Both the position numbers and the translations under genes were made by a program. This document shows positions 33,474-45,400 of a DNA stretch of 64,000 nt, in pieces. Numbering within the stretch: the first letter of the stretch is position 1; the number at the start of each line of letters is the position of its first letter. The DNA is taken from NCBI RefSeq assembly GCF_003265705.1, contig NW_020312859.1, positions 5,668,763 through 5,732,762 of the forward strand, written 5' to 3'. The notes under the pieces were generated by a model. The model made no database searches. It saw nothing but the letters and a program-made list of their open reading frames with translations, and was not told the origin of the DNA. The stretch is from Callorhinus ursinus (lineage: Eukaryota; Chordata; Mammalia; Carnivora; Otariidae).

Positions 33474-36400
33474 CTGGACGGAAGGAGAGTGTGTCCCTAC
33501 CGGCAGTGAGGCCTTGCAGCCCAGTGGGACAGCCCAAGGCAAGGAAAGCCAGACAAGGGTAACTCCTCCCCAGGAGCAAGAGAAGGACGCAGAAGGGGCC
33601 GCAAGCTCTCCTACCCATCTCCCCGTATGCCACCCACCCTCCACCGCCGCACCTCCGTTCCCGACTGTCAGACTGGTCTGCCAGATGCTCGTGGGAGATA
33701 CGGAAGTCCTCAAACGGCTGTTGGTAGCGGGCTTCAAAGGAACCTTCCCGGGCCCGGCCATGAAAGAGCTGGCCTGAAGCATCAGAGCCCCTCTCCCGCA
33801 GAGACATACTGAAGGGACTGAGGTCCCCGTTCTCCTGCTTCAACAAGGGCAGGGCGCGTGGGGTCAGTGCTTCCCCCAGGGCCTTGTGAGGCTGCAGCCC
33901 GCCGGCCCTCCACCCGCGCTGCGGTTACCTTGGCAGGGAAAACATCGATCTTGACGAGCAGGGAGGCCAGCTCCAGGTCCTCACTGTAGTTGTTCTTCAA
34001 AGGCACGGCTCTGTACCCTAGGACGAGGAAGGCCTGGCCCTCAGCCTGGGAGGGAGCCGAGCAGGGGGCCCGCCCCCCGCGGCCCCCACACCCCTAGGTA
34101 GGCCCCAGGCGCGCTCTCTACGAAGGCTACTCACCTGTCTTCAGGCCTTTCACTGGGAAGGTAGCCTGAGCCAGGAAGTTCTGGTCACTGAACATGTCTT
34201 CCTCATACACCACAAAGCGCAGAAAGGCGAATTCCGGGTTGCTGATCTGGAAGTGGAAGGGCTTGGCAGGCCACACAGGGTTCAGTCCATTGTCCACTGC
34301 GAAAGTCAGGGCAAAAGGCCTCAGGCCACCACCTCGAGAGGACAAGAGTTGCTGGTGTGGAGGGGCCTTTGGGGCATGATGAGTGGGGAAGGCAGACGTA
34401 CCCACAAACTCTGTCTTCTGCTTGATGCTGTCATACTCTGCTCCAGCCACCTCAATCTCCACAAAAGGACACACGATGCCTCGGCCGTTCTTTGGCAGGT
34501 GCCGGGCCCCCAGCACCTGGAAGGCAGGCCAAGATGGGCTGGGGACGGTCCTTTCGGCGCCTTCCCAGGCCTCACTATGCGGTGTAGGCTGTGCGCCCTC
34601 TGCTGGGCCCCAAGGAGGCGGCCCACTAAATGGCTCCCTGCATCAGGGCCCTAGGAGCAGTGGCGCTGGAAATCTCTGCTTTAGCAGCAGCAGCTTTCAC
34701 AGGAGTTTTTGCATCTACCTCATTAAATCCGCCACCCCCCACCCCCCCGCACAGCAGCTTAGGGGCCAGTTCTCAAACAGAGCTGGGGGGCAGCTGAGCC
34801 CTCACTGGACAGCCTGACTCCAGTGATTAGCAACTGAGCGGGCCTTTACCGCTCTGGGCCCAGCCCCACAGTGGAGGCCAGCAGCTGCCTTCCTACCTCA
34901 GAGGACGGTCCTGCCTTCCTCCAGCTCAGAAAACAGTGCAGTGTGCCCCCCACCCGTCACACGGATACCCTATCCTTGACTCTGGAAAGGGGCCCTGGCA
35001 GAGCAAGCCCCACCCACCCTGAAGCCCATAGGTGAGCACCACGCACCTCAATGCAGATGGCACATGGCTCCAGACCTCGGAGGCTGCTCTTGTCAAAGGG
35101 ATCAAAGGCCTCATCCCGCATGGTGCTCGGCTGCAGCACATAGCCACAGTGGCCGCCGGCCAGGAAGAGGGCCTGGTTCATCTGCATAGGCTTGTCTGGA
35201 AGAGCCGAGTTCCGGTGGACTCCAGCCCCACAGCCCAGCAGAGCCCCCTCCCTGCCGCACAGGGCAGCTCCTCACCTGGGGTCTGGAAGTTGAGGGCCAC
35301 GAGCTGACTGCCGCAGATCCACATGGGCAAGGGGTCGTAGTTGGAGGAGTCCAGCCGCTGGCCCTTGGGGTAGATGCGGGAGAGCTGTAGCCGGTTGTAC
35401 TGGAGGAACTTCTTGCCTTTGGCCTTGTTCACGTATTTCTCCGCCTTCGTCTCCGGAAAGGATGACATGTCCCGGTAGCAGGCACGTTCCGTGCCAATCT
35501 CTGGGCCAAACGGAGAACGCTTACAGGGCCCACCCACCCAGGCGGCTCCCCCAACCCCCATATAAAGGGACGAAATGCTCCTCCATCTTCCACCTGCCCG
35601 GGAGGGCACCCAAACCCACCCTGCCGGGGCCTCGCCCTTACTCTCTTCATCGAAGGGAACGGGCCGACAGTAGACAACCAACTCAGAGAGCTCCAGGGCG
35701 ATCTTCTTCCTGCGCTCCATCATCTTCCCCTCCGTGAGCTGGTGACACACACAGCCTGTAGCCCCAGGCTGGAGCCCCCGACCCACAGAAGGGCGCACCC
35801 ACACTGCAGGGGCTCTTCAAGCCCTTCCCTGTTCCCTGCATCTTCCAGACCCCACCGGACAGTAAAAACAAGGGCCCTTCTGTCCTCAGGAATAGTCCTT
35901 CCTCTTCTCTGCCCTGAAGGCCACACTTGCCCTCCAAGACTCTCAGAGGGTGGGATCCTCACCACCACCCATGTCTCAATGACAGCTCAGGGTCCTGGGG
36001 CTGGCTGCGCTCTCCGGGGATGCCTTGTGACCATCGGGTACGCCGCCTCCCTTAGGCAAAAAAGGCAGCCTCCTCTGACTTCAGTGGGGACGCAGGCCTC
36101 TGGCTTAGTCTTCGGTGCCCCGGGGACTCCACCCCACCTCCCAGGCCTAAGAACCTCATCACCTCAGCTCCCCCCTACCCCAGTGCAGCCACCTACCCAC
36201 CACAGCCACTCGCAAGTGCGCCCCATCCTGTCCTCAACCCCCCGAGGCCTGCTTTCTTCCATCAGGGGCTCTTACACTCATACCCCTCCTCCCTCTTTTA
36301 GCCCAGACCCCAGAATCCATCCCCTCAACCGGCGGGTCTGCCGGTGAAATCCTCAGCACCTTCCGTTCCCTGCGGCACTTGTAAATGCCTGTCCTCCACA

Positions 36401-39400
36401 GCAGCCAGAGCTGCAGCCTTCTAGCCCACACCAACCCCGGAGGGACCAGCCATCCCACCGAACTCCCTTCACCCTTACAAATACTTTCCTCTCCGCTGCC
36501 CCAGGCGCAAGTGGAAGAGCCCCCCCCGCCCCCGCTGGCTCCTCCAGCAGGTCAGCACGAAAGCCTGCCCGGGCTCCGGCCCCGTGGAGGCGCTCTGCCT
36601 TTGCCACGCCACACTCCCCGATGCCCACTGCCACCCGACCCCGGCCACCACCCTGCCATGGTTGCTGGGAGCAGCACTAGGGCTGTCCGCTGCTGCCAGA
36701 GCCGACGGGCACTTGCAGGTTCTCACCGTGCCTGTCGGTACCTCCACAGCCCTCAACACATCAGGCCCCATCCCCCCCGCCCGCTTCTAGCTTCTCTGAC
36801 CCGACCTTCCCGGCTCCTCCTGTCACCCACACCTTCAAAGTGAAGCCCTCCTCCCGCTCCACACCACCGGTCCCTCCTGCTTCCAGCCTAGGACTTCTCT
36901 GGCCTCTGAGCTTGTGTTTCCAAGTGCCCGCCAGGCAGACCCACGGGGCTGGCTCCTGGCCGGGGGGGGGGGGGGAGGCCTGGTGCCACAGGCCTTGCCC
37001 CCAGCAGGCTCACAGGCTGCCCCCGCGCCCCACCCCGCGCCCCTCACCCTGGCGTCTGCCGTCTGGGCCACCTCTCGGATCTTCTTCACCCAGTCCTGCA
37101 GCTCCTCCTGGGAGTCAGCAGCGACGTCCAAGGACCAGTGTGCCACCGAAGCCATGCTGATGGAGAAGACGAAGAGCCGGCTGTTCTTGCCCTCGGGGCG
37201 GATGGCTGGGAGCACGAGAGGACAGAGCTGGCAAGTCGTTCCTGCATCCCCCACACCACAGCCCAGGCACTGGCTCGGTGTCCCCTCACCACCTGTCCTC
37301 CCCACACATCGTGAGGGGGCCGGGGCTGCTCGGCCTAGCCCATGTGACAGCAGAGGACGCGAGGGCTGCCGGGAAGAGGTGGGCCGGGGCTCCAAACCGG
37401 TCTGTCTCCCCGGGGTCCCCTGCCCCCGCCCCACCCCGGGACCCCGCCTATGAGGACGGTGGAGGTCAGCGAGCCATCTGCATCTCCCACGGTGCCTGGC
37501 TCTGGGTGAGCAGGCAGGGCTCAGAGCTGGAGATGAGCAAGAAGCCCAGGGCATCAAGGGGGGAGGAATCCAAGCACTGGGACAGCTCAGACGGGGGGCA
37601 GCCTCTGGCTTCTTCCCTCGGCACATGCCGAGAGCCACCAAGGACAGCCTGACCCTAAGCAACGATGGGCTGGAAAACGGGATGGGGGCTCACCTATCTG
37701 ACAAGCCGGCACATCCAAGACCCCCCGGAGCAAGTCCCCCAGGGGGCTGTTCTCGTCCAAGTGCTGCAGAAGGCAAAGCCCAAGGGCTCATCAGCACGTC
37801 CGCTCCACACACGCGTGGGGGGAGGTCTGTGTGCATGCAACAAACGCCCCGCACAAGCGCACACATGACAACACACACACAGCACGTCTGTCCCGGAAAC
37901 CACGGCCCCACAGGTGTGTGTGTGGCCCGCAGGTGCCAGAGGCTATTGCGTCACTGTGCGTGCCTGGCGTGTCCCACCACTGTGGCTCTGCGCTCACCTC
38001 CCTCTCGGGCTCCAGGGCTGCAGGGCTGACCATTTCCTCCACGTAGTTGGACGGAAACCACAGCTGCTTCTTTCCCCCATAGTCCCCCCGCCACCTGTGG
38101 AAGCCACATGGTGCTTACCTCAGCAACCACCCCAAACTCCCCCAAGGAGGGGGGCCCTTGTCAAGGCCCCACACGGAAGCCAGGCCGCGGCCAGCACTGC
38201 CGGTGCCCGTGCGGGGCCCCCACCTCCCGGCCCGCCACACGCCCCACGGGCTCTGGCTCCAGGGACCAGGCTTACCAGCCGCCATCTTGCTTCTCCACAT
38301 TCTGGATGATGGCGCTCTTCGTGAACGTCAGCTCGTCCTCCCTCTGTGCCTTGTAGTCAAAGAGGGCTTTGACCGCACACTGCAAGCGGGAGAGCGCTGG
38401 TTAGAGCAGGCAGCCCCTCCTCACCACTCTCCTGACCTGCAGCAACCCGCCCTGCTCCAGTCCTCACCACAGGCCTCTGCCGTGGAGACTCCTGGAGGCC
38501 AGGCCTACAAGGCCCCCCAGCCTAGGAGAAAAGAACCTTCTTCCCAGGCTCCCTGGCTGCTGAGGGAGAGGGCTGAGGAACAGGGCACAACTCCTTTACC
38601 CCCTAGAGAAATAAGCAAAAAGAGGAAGATCCTCTCTGACAGATCTTCACAAGGTAAGGGACTCAGTAGCAAAAGTACAAAGTTTTCTGGCCAGTATGGC
38701 CTGCCCCTGCCCTGCTGCCACCCAGGGAGGAAACGGGGAGTTACCCCGGGGAGCAATCTGGAAGGGTCAGTGCGGACCCCCCAGGGGCAAGGTCTGGGAG
38801 GGGGTCGGCCCAGGGACAGCTGTGGTCGTACACAAACCACACATCTCTCACAACCTCTCAGGCCTCGGAAAACCACAAGCACCACTTCTCCACAACGACC
38901 ACAGATGGGCCCCTGAGCAGAGCAATGCAAGCCCTGAGCAGCTGGGGACCCCCCCACCCCCCGCCACTTCCTGTGCCCAGAGACCTGACGCTGTACCTTG
39001 AAAGTAGGCATAGGATTTGCCTCCACGTAGAAGCCAGGGTTGCGTCCCTCATACAGGGCTCCATAATCAGGCTCCTGGAAACAGGACCGAATGGGATACG
39101 TTAATACCCAGACAACAGTGGCTACCGGCTTCCCTGGGCCCCTCGATCAGTATGGCAGGCCCATGTGTCCTGCCGCACCAGGCCACGTCCGCCCCTTCCC
39201 TGACATCGGGTCTACCAGCATCTCAGACCTCAGTGGGCATGGCCTGGCCCTCCCCTCTCTCCACACTCTTACCCTGGACACCTACCCCACGATTCTGAAA
39301 GTTCTCTGTTCCTGAAGGCCCACGCTGCTGCTGAGCTGTCTGCAGTGGAGTCCCGCAGGGGCCATGCACTCAACTTTCTAGACCAGTGGCTCCTCCCTTC

Positions 39401-42400
39401 CCCTGGGCGCCCCCGCCCCACACACGCTAATCCACCAGCCCAGCCCTGGGCCCCCGTGTGTGAGGTCCTTTCCCTGGACACCCGTGCCTGCCGAAGACAA
39501 GTCTCAAGTGGACCTCCCATCCTAGATGCCTTCTTTTTGTCCAATGCCACGGTTCCAGTCCTGAGCCCTTCCCACAGCCTTCTACTTCACTTGTCTTACC
39601 CCTGTGCCTCCTCCCACCACAGCCACACTTCTGTAGTCAAACGCTCTACCGCTGAGCTATACCCCCAACAGACACACTTCTGTAGCCAACTCTCTTCTCC
39701 GCCCCGGCGACAGTCTAGTCCATGCCCAGCCGGGTAAGCCTCAGCCTTGGGCCTACCGCTCCGTGTGAGCTCCAGGACCTCCTCACCCCTCAGCCCAGCT
39801 CACAGCCCCTAACCTCGTCACCTAACACATGCCCATCCTTACAGACACACCCTCGTAGATGACATTCCCTCCAGGACACTGTTCTGGCACCTATGCCGTG
39901 GCCCCTAGCTGGGCAGTGACCTGTCTAGGAGCTCCTGTAACATCCCTGGCTTCTGTGTCTCACACAGCCAGACTGTCCCACGACTGCCCAGCAGCTAGCC
40001 CAGGGTCACTGCTGGCCACGCCCCTCAACCACTGGGCCCTCACCGCGGTGCCAATCTTCTCCAGCGCCTCCTCATTGATGGGGTAGCGCAGCTTCATTTT
40101 GCGGTACAGCGGATGCTTCTCATAGTAGCTGATGAGGTCCACGAGGCTGTCAAACTCCGAGTTGCCCAGCATCACCGTCTGGCCCTCCTGCTGGACACGG
40201 CAATGCTTGATCTTGCCCTCAGCCCTTAACAGAAGAGTCACACGGGGTCAGGGCAGCCCAGACCCGGGCGTAGCCCCACACCACCTAGAGCACCCCGAGG
40301 CCACACCCCTCACCGGAAGGAGATGGCGTAGGAGTTGGGCTCATTCCGTTTTCTCACCAGGAAGGCCCCATCCCGGGGGACACGCATCAGCATGTGCTCG
40401 GCCTGAGCTCTGGTCAGGCTAGCGTGGTACCACCTGAGGACAGACCGGAGTCAAGCCCTGGCCTTCCCCACTCAGGGCACCCCCTGCCCCCGGCCCCTGG
40501 CCCCTCCCTCACTCTTTGCTCTCGTGGGCATTGGTCTGCGGGACAGGCTCTGAGAGGCGCATCTCAAATTCGTTGCAGCGCAGGGGCACCTGCTGGTAGT
40601 GCGTGATGAGGTCATAGAGCGAGTCAAAGACCAAGTTGTCTGTCAAAAAGAACTTGGGGGCCCCAGCGTCCTGCCGGGAGTGGATCCGGCAGTGCTGGAC
40701 TTTCCCGTTCCTCCTGTGGGCAGATGGGGAGGCGGTGAGAAGCAGGCGTGGCCCCGAACGCTGCTCTCCAGCCCAAGCAAGACACCTGAGGAGCTCGGGT
40801 GCCGGGCAGACCCGCAGGAGGGCTTCAAAGCACCCACAAAGGTACGCGTGTGTGCGTGCGTGTGAGGAGATCGCGCTCTGTGTGAGAGCCTGTAACCGAG
40901 ACCAACTACAGACTGTGGTGGTCTTGGGGCGGCGGGGGGCATGTCGGAGTGGCAGCACACGCGCTGGGAGCGGGTTACCAGAAAGAGAGGGTGTAGTCGC
41001 CCACGAAGGTCTCGCTCTCCCGCACGAGGAAGGAGCCATCAGGGGCCCCGGTCTCGATGCAATACTCGGTGAGCAGGCGCTCAGCGATGTGCCGTCCATC
41101 CCGCCCCGCCCCGAGCTTCCCATGGAACCACTTCTCACTGGAGTGCAGCTCCGTGCTGCCACTGGCCTGTAGGGGGAGGGCAACAGCAAAGACGCTCGGT
41201 GACTCTGACCCCAGCCCGACCCCCAGCCCTGGGTGGGCCCCTCACCTCCTTGGGCTCCTCCTCATCCTCATTGCCCTGGTCACTGCTGGTCTCCTCAGAG
41301 TAGTAGATCTTGCTGCTGGTCAGAACGAAGTAGTGGGGGTACCACTCCTGGGAGAGACCGAAGTGGGGCCCATGAATGGAGGCCTCCTCCCACCGGGCCC
41401 CCCATGCTCAGCCTGGCCCGGCCCTCACGTGGTTCACGGGGTCTTCCAGGTAGAGAATGCCATTCTTGATGGAGTTGCTGATATCATTCTCGGAGTACAT
41501 CACTGATGTAGGCACCTCTTCGTAGGCACTGCCCTCTGCCAGCTTCTTGTGCTAGGAGGGCAGGCGGGACATGGCAGCGCCAGACCAGTCCCAGAGCCCT
41601 GCCCTCCTCACCCAGGCTGAGACCACCAGTGAGAGCCATGGCCTGGGAGAGGTGCTGGAAAGTGTGGGGCCCCCCACTGTTACCTTGATGAGGATCTTCC
41701 TCTTGAGCTGGTTGGGTGAGGGGAGCCCATCCGCGGCAATGTCCACGGGCTTGGTAAGGAGTGTGTCCCCAAGCACCTTCTTGAAGTACTGTGCCATGTT
41801 TCTCTGCTGGGCAATGCTGCAGTGGTCCTCGATGGACAGGATGACCGGGTACCTGCAGGGTAGGGGACAAGTGCAGTGACACAGACCCAACAATTCTGAG
41901 GGGTCAACACTCAGTCCAAACAGCCCCTCAGAAAAGGTGTTAGGAACCAAGGGCCTCAGGGCCCTGTCCAGAGGGGAGCTAGCCAGAGAAGATGCTGGCC
42001 CTGGCTGCTGGAAGGTAGTATTTTTTGAGGATGGGTAGAGCTTTAGTTTGTTCCACAGGCTAGAGAAGAACCCATGAAGAGGGGGGCCAAGGGTGCAGGA
42101 AACAGGGAGGAGCTTAGGAAGAATGGCTCGAGCAAGCAGCAAGTAAGGAGGGGAGGCCAAGAAGGACAAAGATAAAAAACGGGGAGTGGGGACGGGGCAC
42201 TGGAGGGGACCCTCTGTCACAGGAGAGAGCTGGAGCCAGGGTGACCCTTGCCCTCCTCCCCCCCACCCCCCGACTCACTCTGAGGCCACGAAGGCATGCT
42301 CCTTGATGGTGTGCAGAACGTCTGAGAACTTGATCTTAGTGGTAAGGGTGTGTCCATGGTAAATGACTGGCATCCCATCTGGGCCATCCCAGCAGTCCAC

Positions 42401-45400
42401 TGGGGAGGAACATGACAACAGTCAAGAGGGTGGGGCCCCCCAAGCTAGTCCCCCAGCCCCGGCCCCCACGCACACTCAATGCAGCGACAGCCCATTCGCA
42501 GGCAGCGAGCGTAGGCTTCTAGGGAGGACTCGCTGGAGAACTGGTCCCCGGTCAGGTACCTGGACAGGGAAGGAGAGGCAGGGGTGGTTGGGTGACTGCC
42601 TCCCTCCTAAGGGTGGGCCAGGTAGGGCTGAGGGAGCCACTCACGTGTTGTGGGAGGAAGAGATCCAGTAGTGGGAGAGAGGGTTGTTCATGGTGTCCGG
42701 GCACACTGCATCCAGCTGCGAGTTCCACACACTGTTCTCTTTGGAGAACAGAAAGGTAACAAACTGTCCAGGAATAGGAAGGAAAGGACAGAGTAAGCCA
42801 GTACCCCAGCCCATTGGCACGGCTGTGGTGGGAAGGAGAAGATGCTCAGTGTCTATCACGGTGGACAAGGTGGACAGTGTGGGGGAAACAAGGTGGCAGC
42901 CCTAAGGAGAATTTGGCTCCTGGGACCCAGGTGGGGTTCTGGTCAGCACCCCTCATTCTGATGGAGGGGTGTGAGAGGTAGGGCTAACCTCGTCCAGGTT
43001 GAAGTATGGTTCTTCAACTTCTCGCAAGGGATCTCGAAGGAAGCTGAACATGAACTCCTGCACCTGAAGCCGGTCAACAGCCCACAGCTCCTGGTGGGGG
43101 TGGGTTGGGGATGTGCACATGAGAGGCTGCCAGTGACGAGCCCAGCCCCCCTCAGCCAGGCACCCTGGCCCAGTCCAACCCAGCCGTACCCCCTGGTACT
43201 CGAGGAGGAACTGCTGGAACTCAGGAAGGGACACACGACAGAGCTCTGGCTGCTCCCCTGCCCTGTGGGAAAGAAGGGGAGCGCCTGGCAGCTGGGTGGC
43301 TGGTACAGCCCACAGACAATGAGGGGCCCCCTGGAAGGCAGAGCCCAGCTCCCAGCCAGCACAATTGCCCAAAAGGGTCCAGCATGGCTCACTCCCTCCC
43401 ACTGCCTCCCACCTGTACCAGGAGCCACCAGGGGAGAACCCCACCGCCCCACTTCAAACCAAACCTCAGGGCACTGGCTTCCAAGAAGGGGAGGTCCATC
43501 TGCAGGAAACAGAAGCTGGTCAGAGCGAGAGCCCCTGGGAGGCCACATGGGAAAAGGGCTTTCAGGAAGAAAGGCTGGGGCAACAGAGAGGGGTAGGCCT
43601 CCAGAGGAGAAAAGCTGGAGAAATGGCACCCGAGAGCCCTCGAGCAAGGCAGCAGGGCTGAGGCAAGCAGGGCCGAGGCTGGGGTGGGAGGGCAGGGGCA
43701 GGGGCCGTGGGAGGGTGGGTGGCTCATGCACCGTCTTCTGGGCGCTGTACATGAGGCTGCGGTAGAGCTGAGCAAACTGCCCATAGGTGATGTCACTGCT
43801 GCGCTGCTCCAGGTCCTACACGGCATAGGGCGGGACTCTGGTTAGGTCCAAAGCCAGTGGCTCCCGGGCTGACCCCACTGCCCACAGGTGGCCCAGGAGG
43901 TGCTTACCGTCAGACGCTCTCGGAGGAAGCGCATGTTGGGGACCCGGTAGTTGACCTGGGACAGCATGTTCTTCAGGTCCTTGGCTGATATACTGAGGAA
44001 ACAGGGACATCCCCAGTGGCCTCACCCAACCTCTCTCATGACCTCTGACTTGTGGGGTGAGTCCACCTGGGGCTGGACAGGTAAATACTACCCTGGCACC
44101 TGGAGTCCTGAGGTGAGGCTAAATCAGAACCCTTGGGGTTACCAAGGGAAGTCCCCTCCTTTCTCTAGGGCTCAGTTTCCTCATCTAAGCAAAGACAAAG
44201 GCCATGATTCTAGCAAGAAAGGAGTGAACAGGCTCAGTGAAGTGGGTCAGGCATGGAGGAGGGGAGCCAACCTATAGGTCTCAGCACTCAAGCCTGTACT
44301 TCTCTCTGGCCCCTAGCAATCCTATGGGCTGCGGGCTCACCCAGACACAGGAGGCACCCTTCCTCTGCTGAGCCTCCAGGCCTCACATAGCTCACTCACA
44401 TACTCCCTGGGGGGAGTTTGGCAGGGATTCCTGACCAGTGACCCTGGAATGCCAGAAGTGTGTGTCTCAGCACCTGGCACAGGGTGAGGGGTGAGGGGAT
44501 GGCCGGAGGGGGTCCTGCTCAGCAAAATACCACTGCTGGTGACTGGACACTCTCCTGGGGTCTGACAGGGAAGTGTCCCTGCCCTCCAGGGGTGCCCTGC
44601 CCAGGATGTGGGACTAGGGGACACTGCTGAGCCTGGCAAAAGGATGGAAAAGATGGGGGAAAGGGAGGCCTTCTCTCCTGGAGGCTGGTGTCAGGGAGGG
44701 GAGGGTAGGCAGCCCACCTCCTCCTGCCTAAGAGCCTGGCAGGCAGCACCAAAACTCCCTTCCAGGATTCAGTCCTGTACTGTGTGGTCCTGGCTGCTAC
44801 TGGCACGTGCCGGCTCATCTGACCCCCCGACGCCCAGAGGAAGGTGGTCAGGGTCCTTGCTTTGCAGGTTGGGAAACCTGCTGCATCACCAAACTCTCTT
44901 GACCCTCTGCCGTCAGCATTACAAGGAAGCTATTATCCATCCCACCAAAATACCTGTCTTGACCCTGCTGACCTCTCCAGCGACCGCTCCCTTCTCTGCT
45001 CTCCCTCACAGCAGCACCTTGAAGGAGCCATCCATGCTCCCCTTCCTTCCCTGAACCCCCTTCCCCACTCCTCAAGGTCACCAACAACCTCTGTGCTGTC
45101 AAGTCCAAGGGGCACCTGTCTTCAACACACCTGATGAGGCCTTGCACAGCTGACCACTCCCTCCTCCCTGAGCTTCCAAAACTCCACCCTCCAGGTTTTC
45201 CTCTTACCTCACAAGCTGCTACTTCCCCTGGCTAGCTCCTCCTCGCCTCCCTGATCCTCTCCCAGTGTCCAAGTGGCCTGGGGTTAGCCGCTGGCCCTCT
45301 TCCCTTTCCTCGCTACACTTATCAGGTGTTCTCCAGCCTCATGGCTTATGGAAGGAACATCTCTATGCTCCCGAGGTAGTATCTCCTACCCCAACTTCCC

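Noticed and set aside
38158..38916. 252-codon plus-strand frame over PLCG1 exons 20-22 region
   Set aside because: It overlaps real minus-strand PLCG1 coding exons and introns and has no recognisable product.
39600..39700. Functional tRNA gene
   Set aside because: Only the 5' part of a tRNA is present; the anticodon arm is overlapped by the duplicated target and there is no T-arm or acceptor 3' strand.
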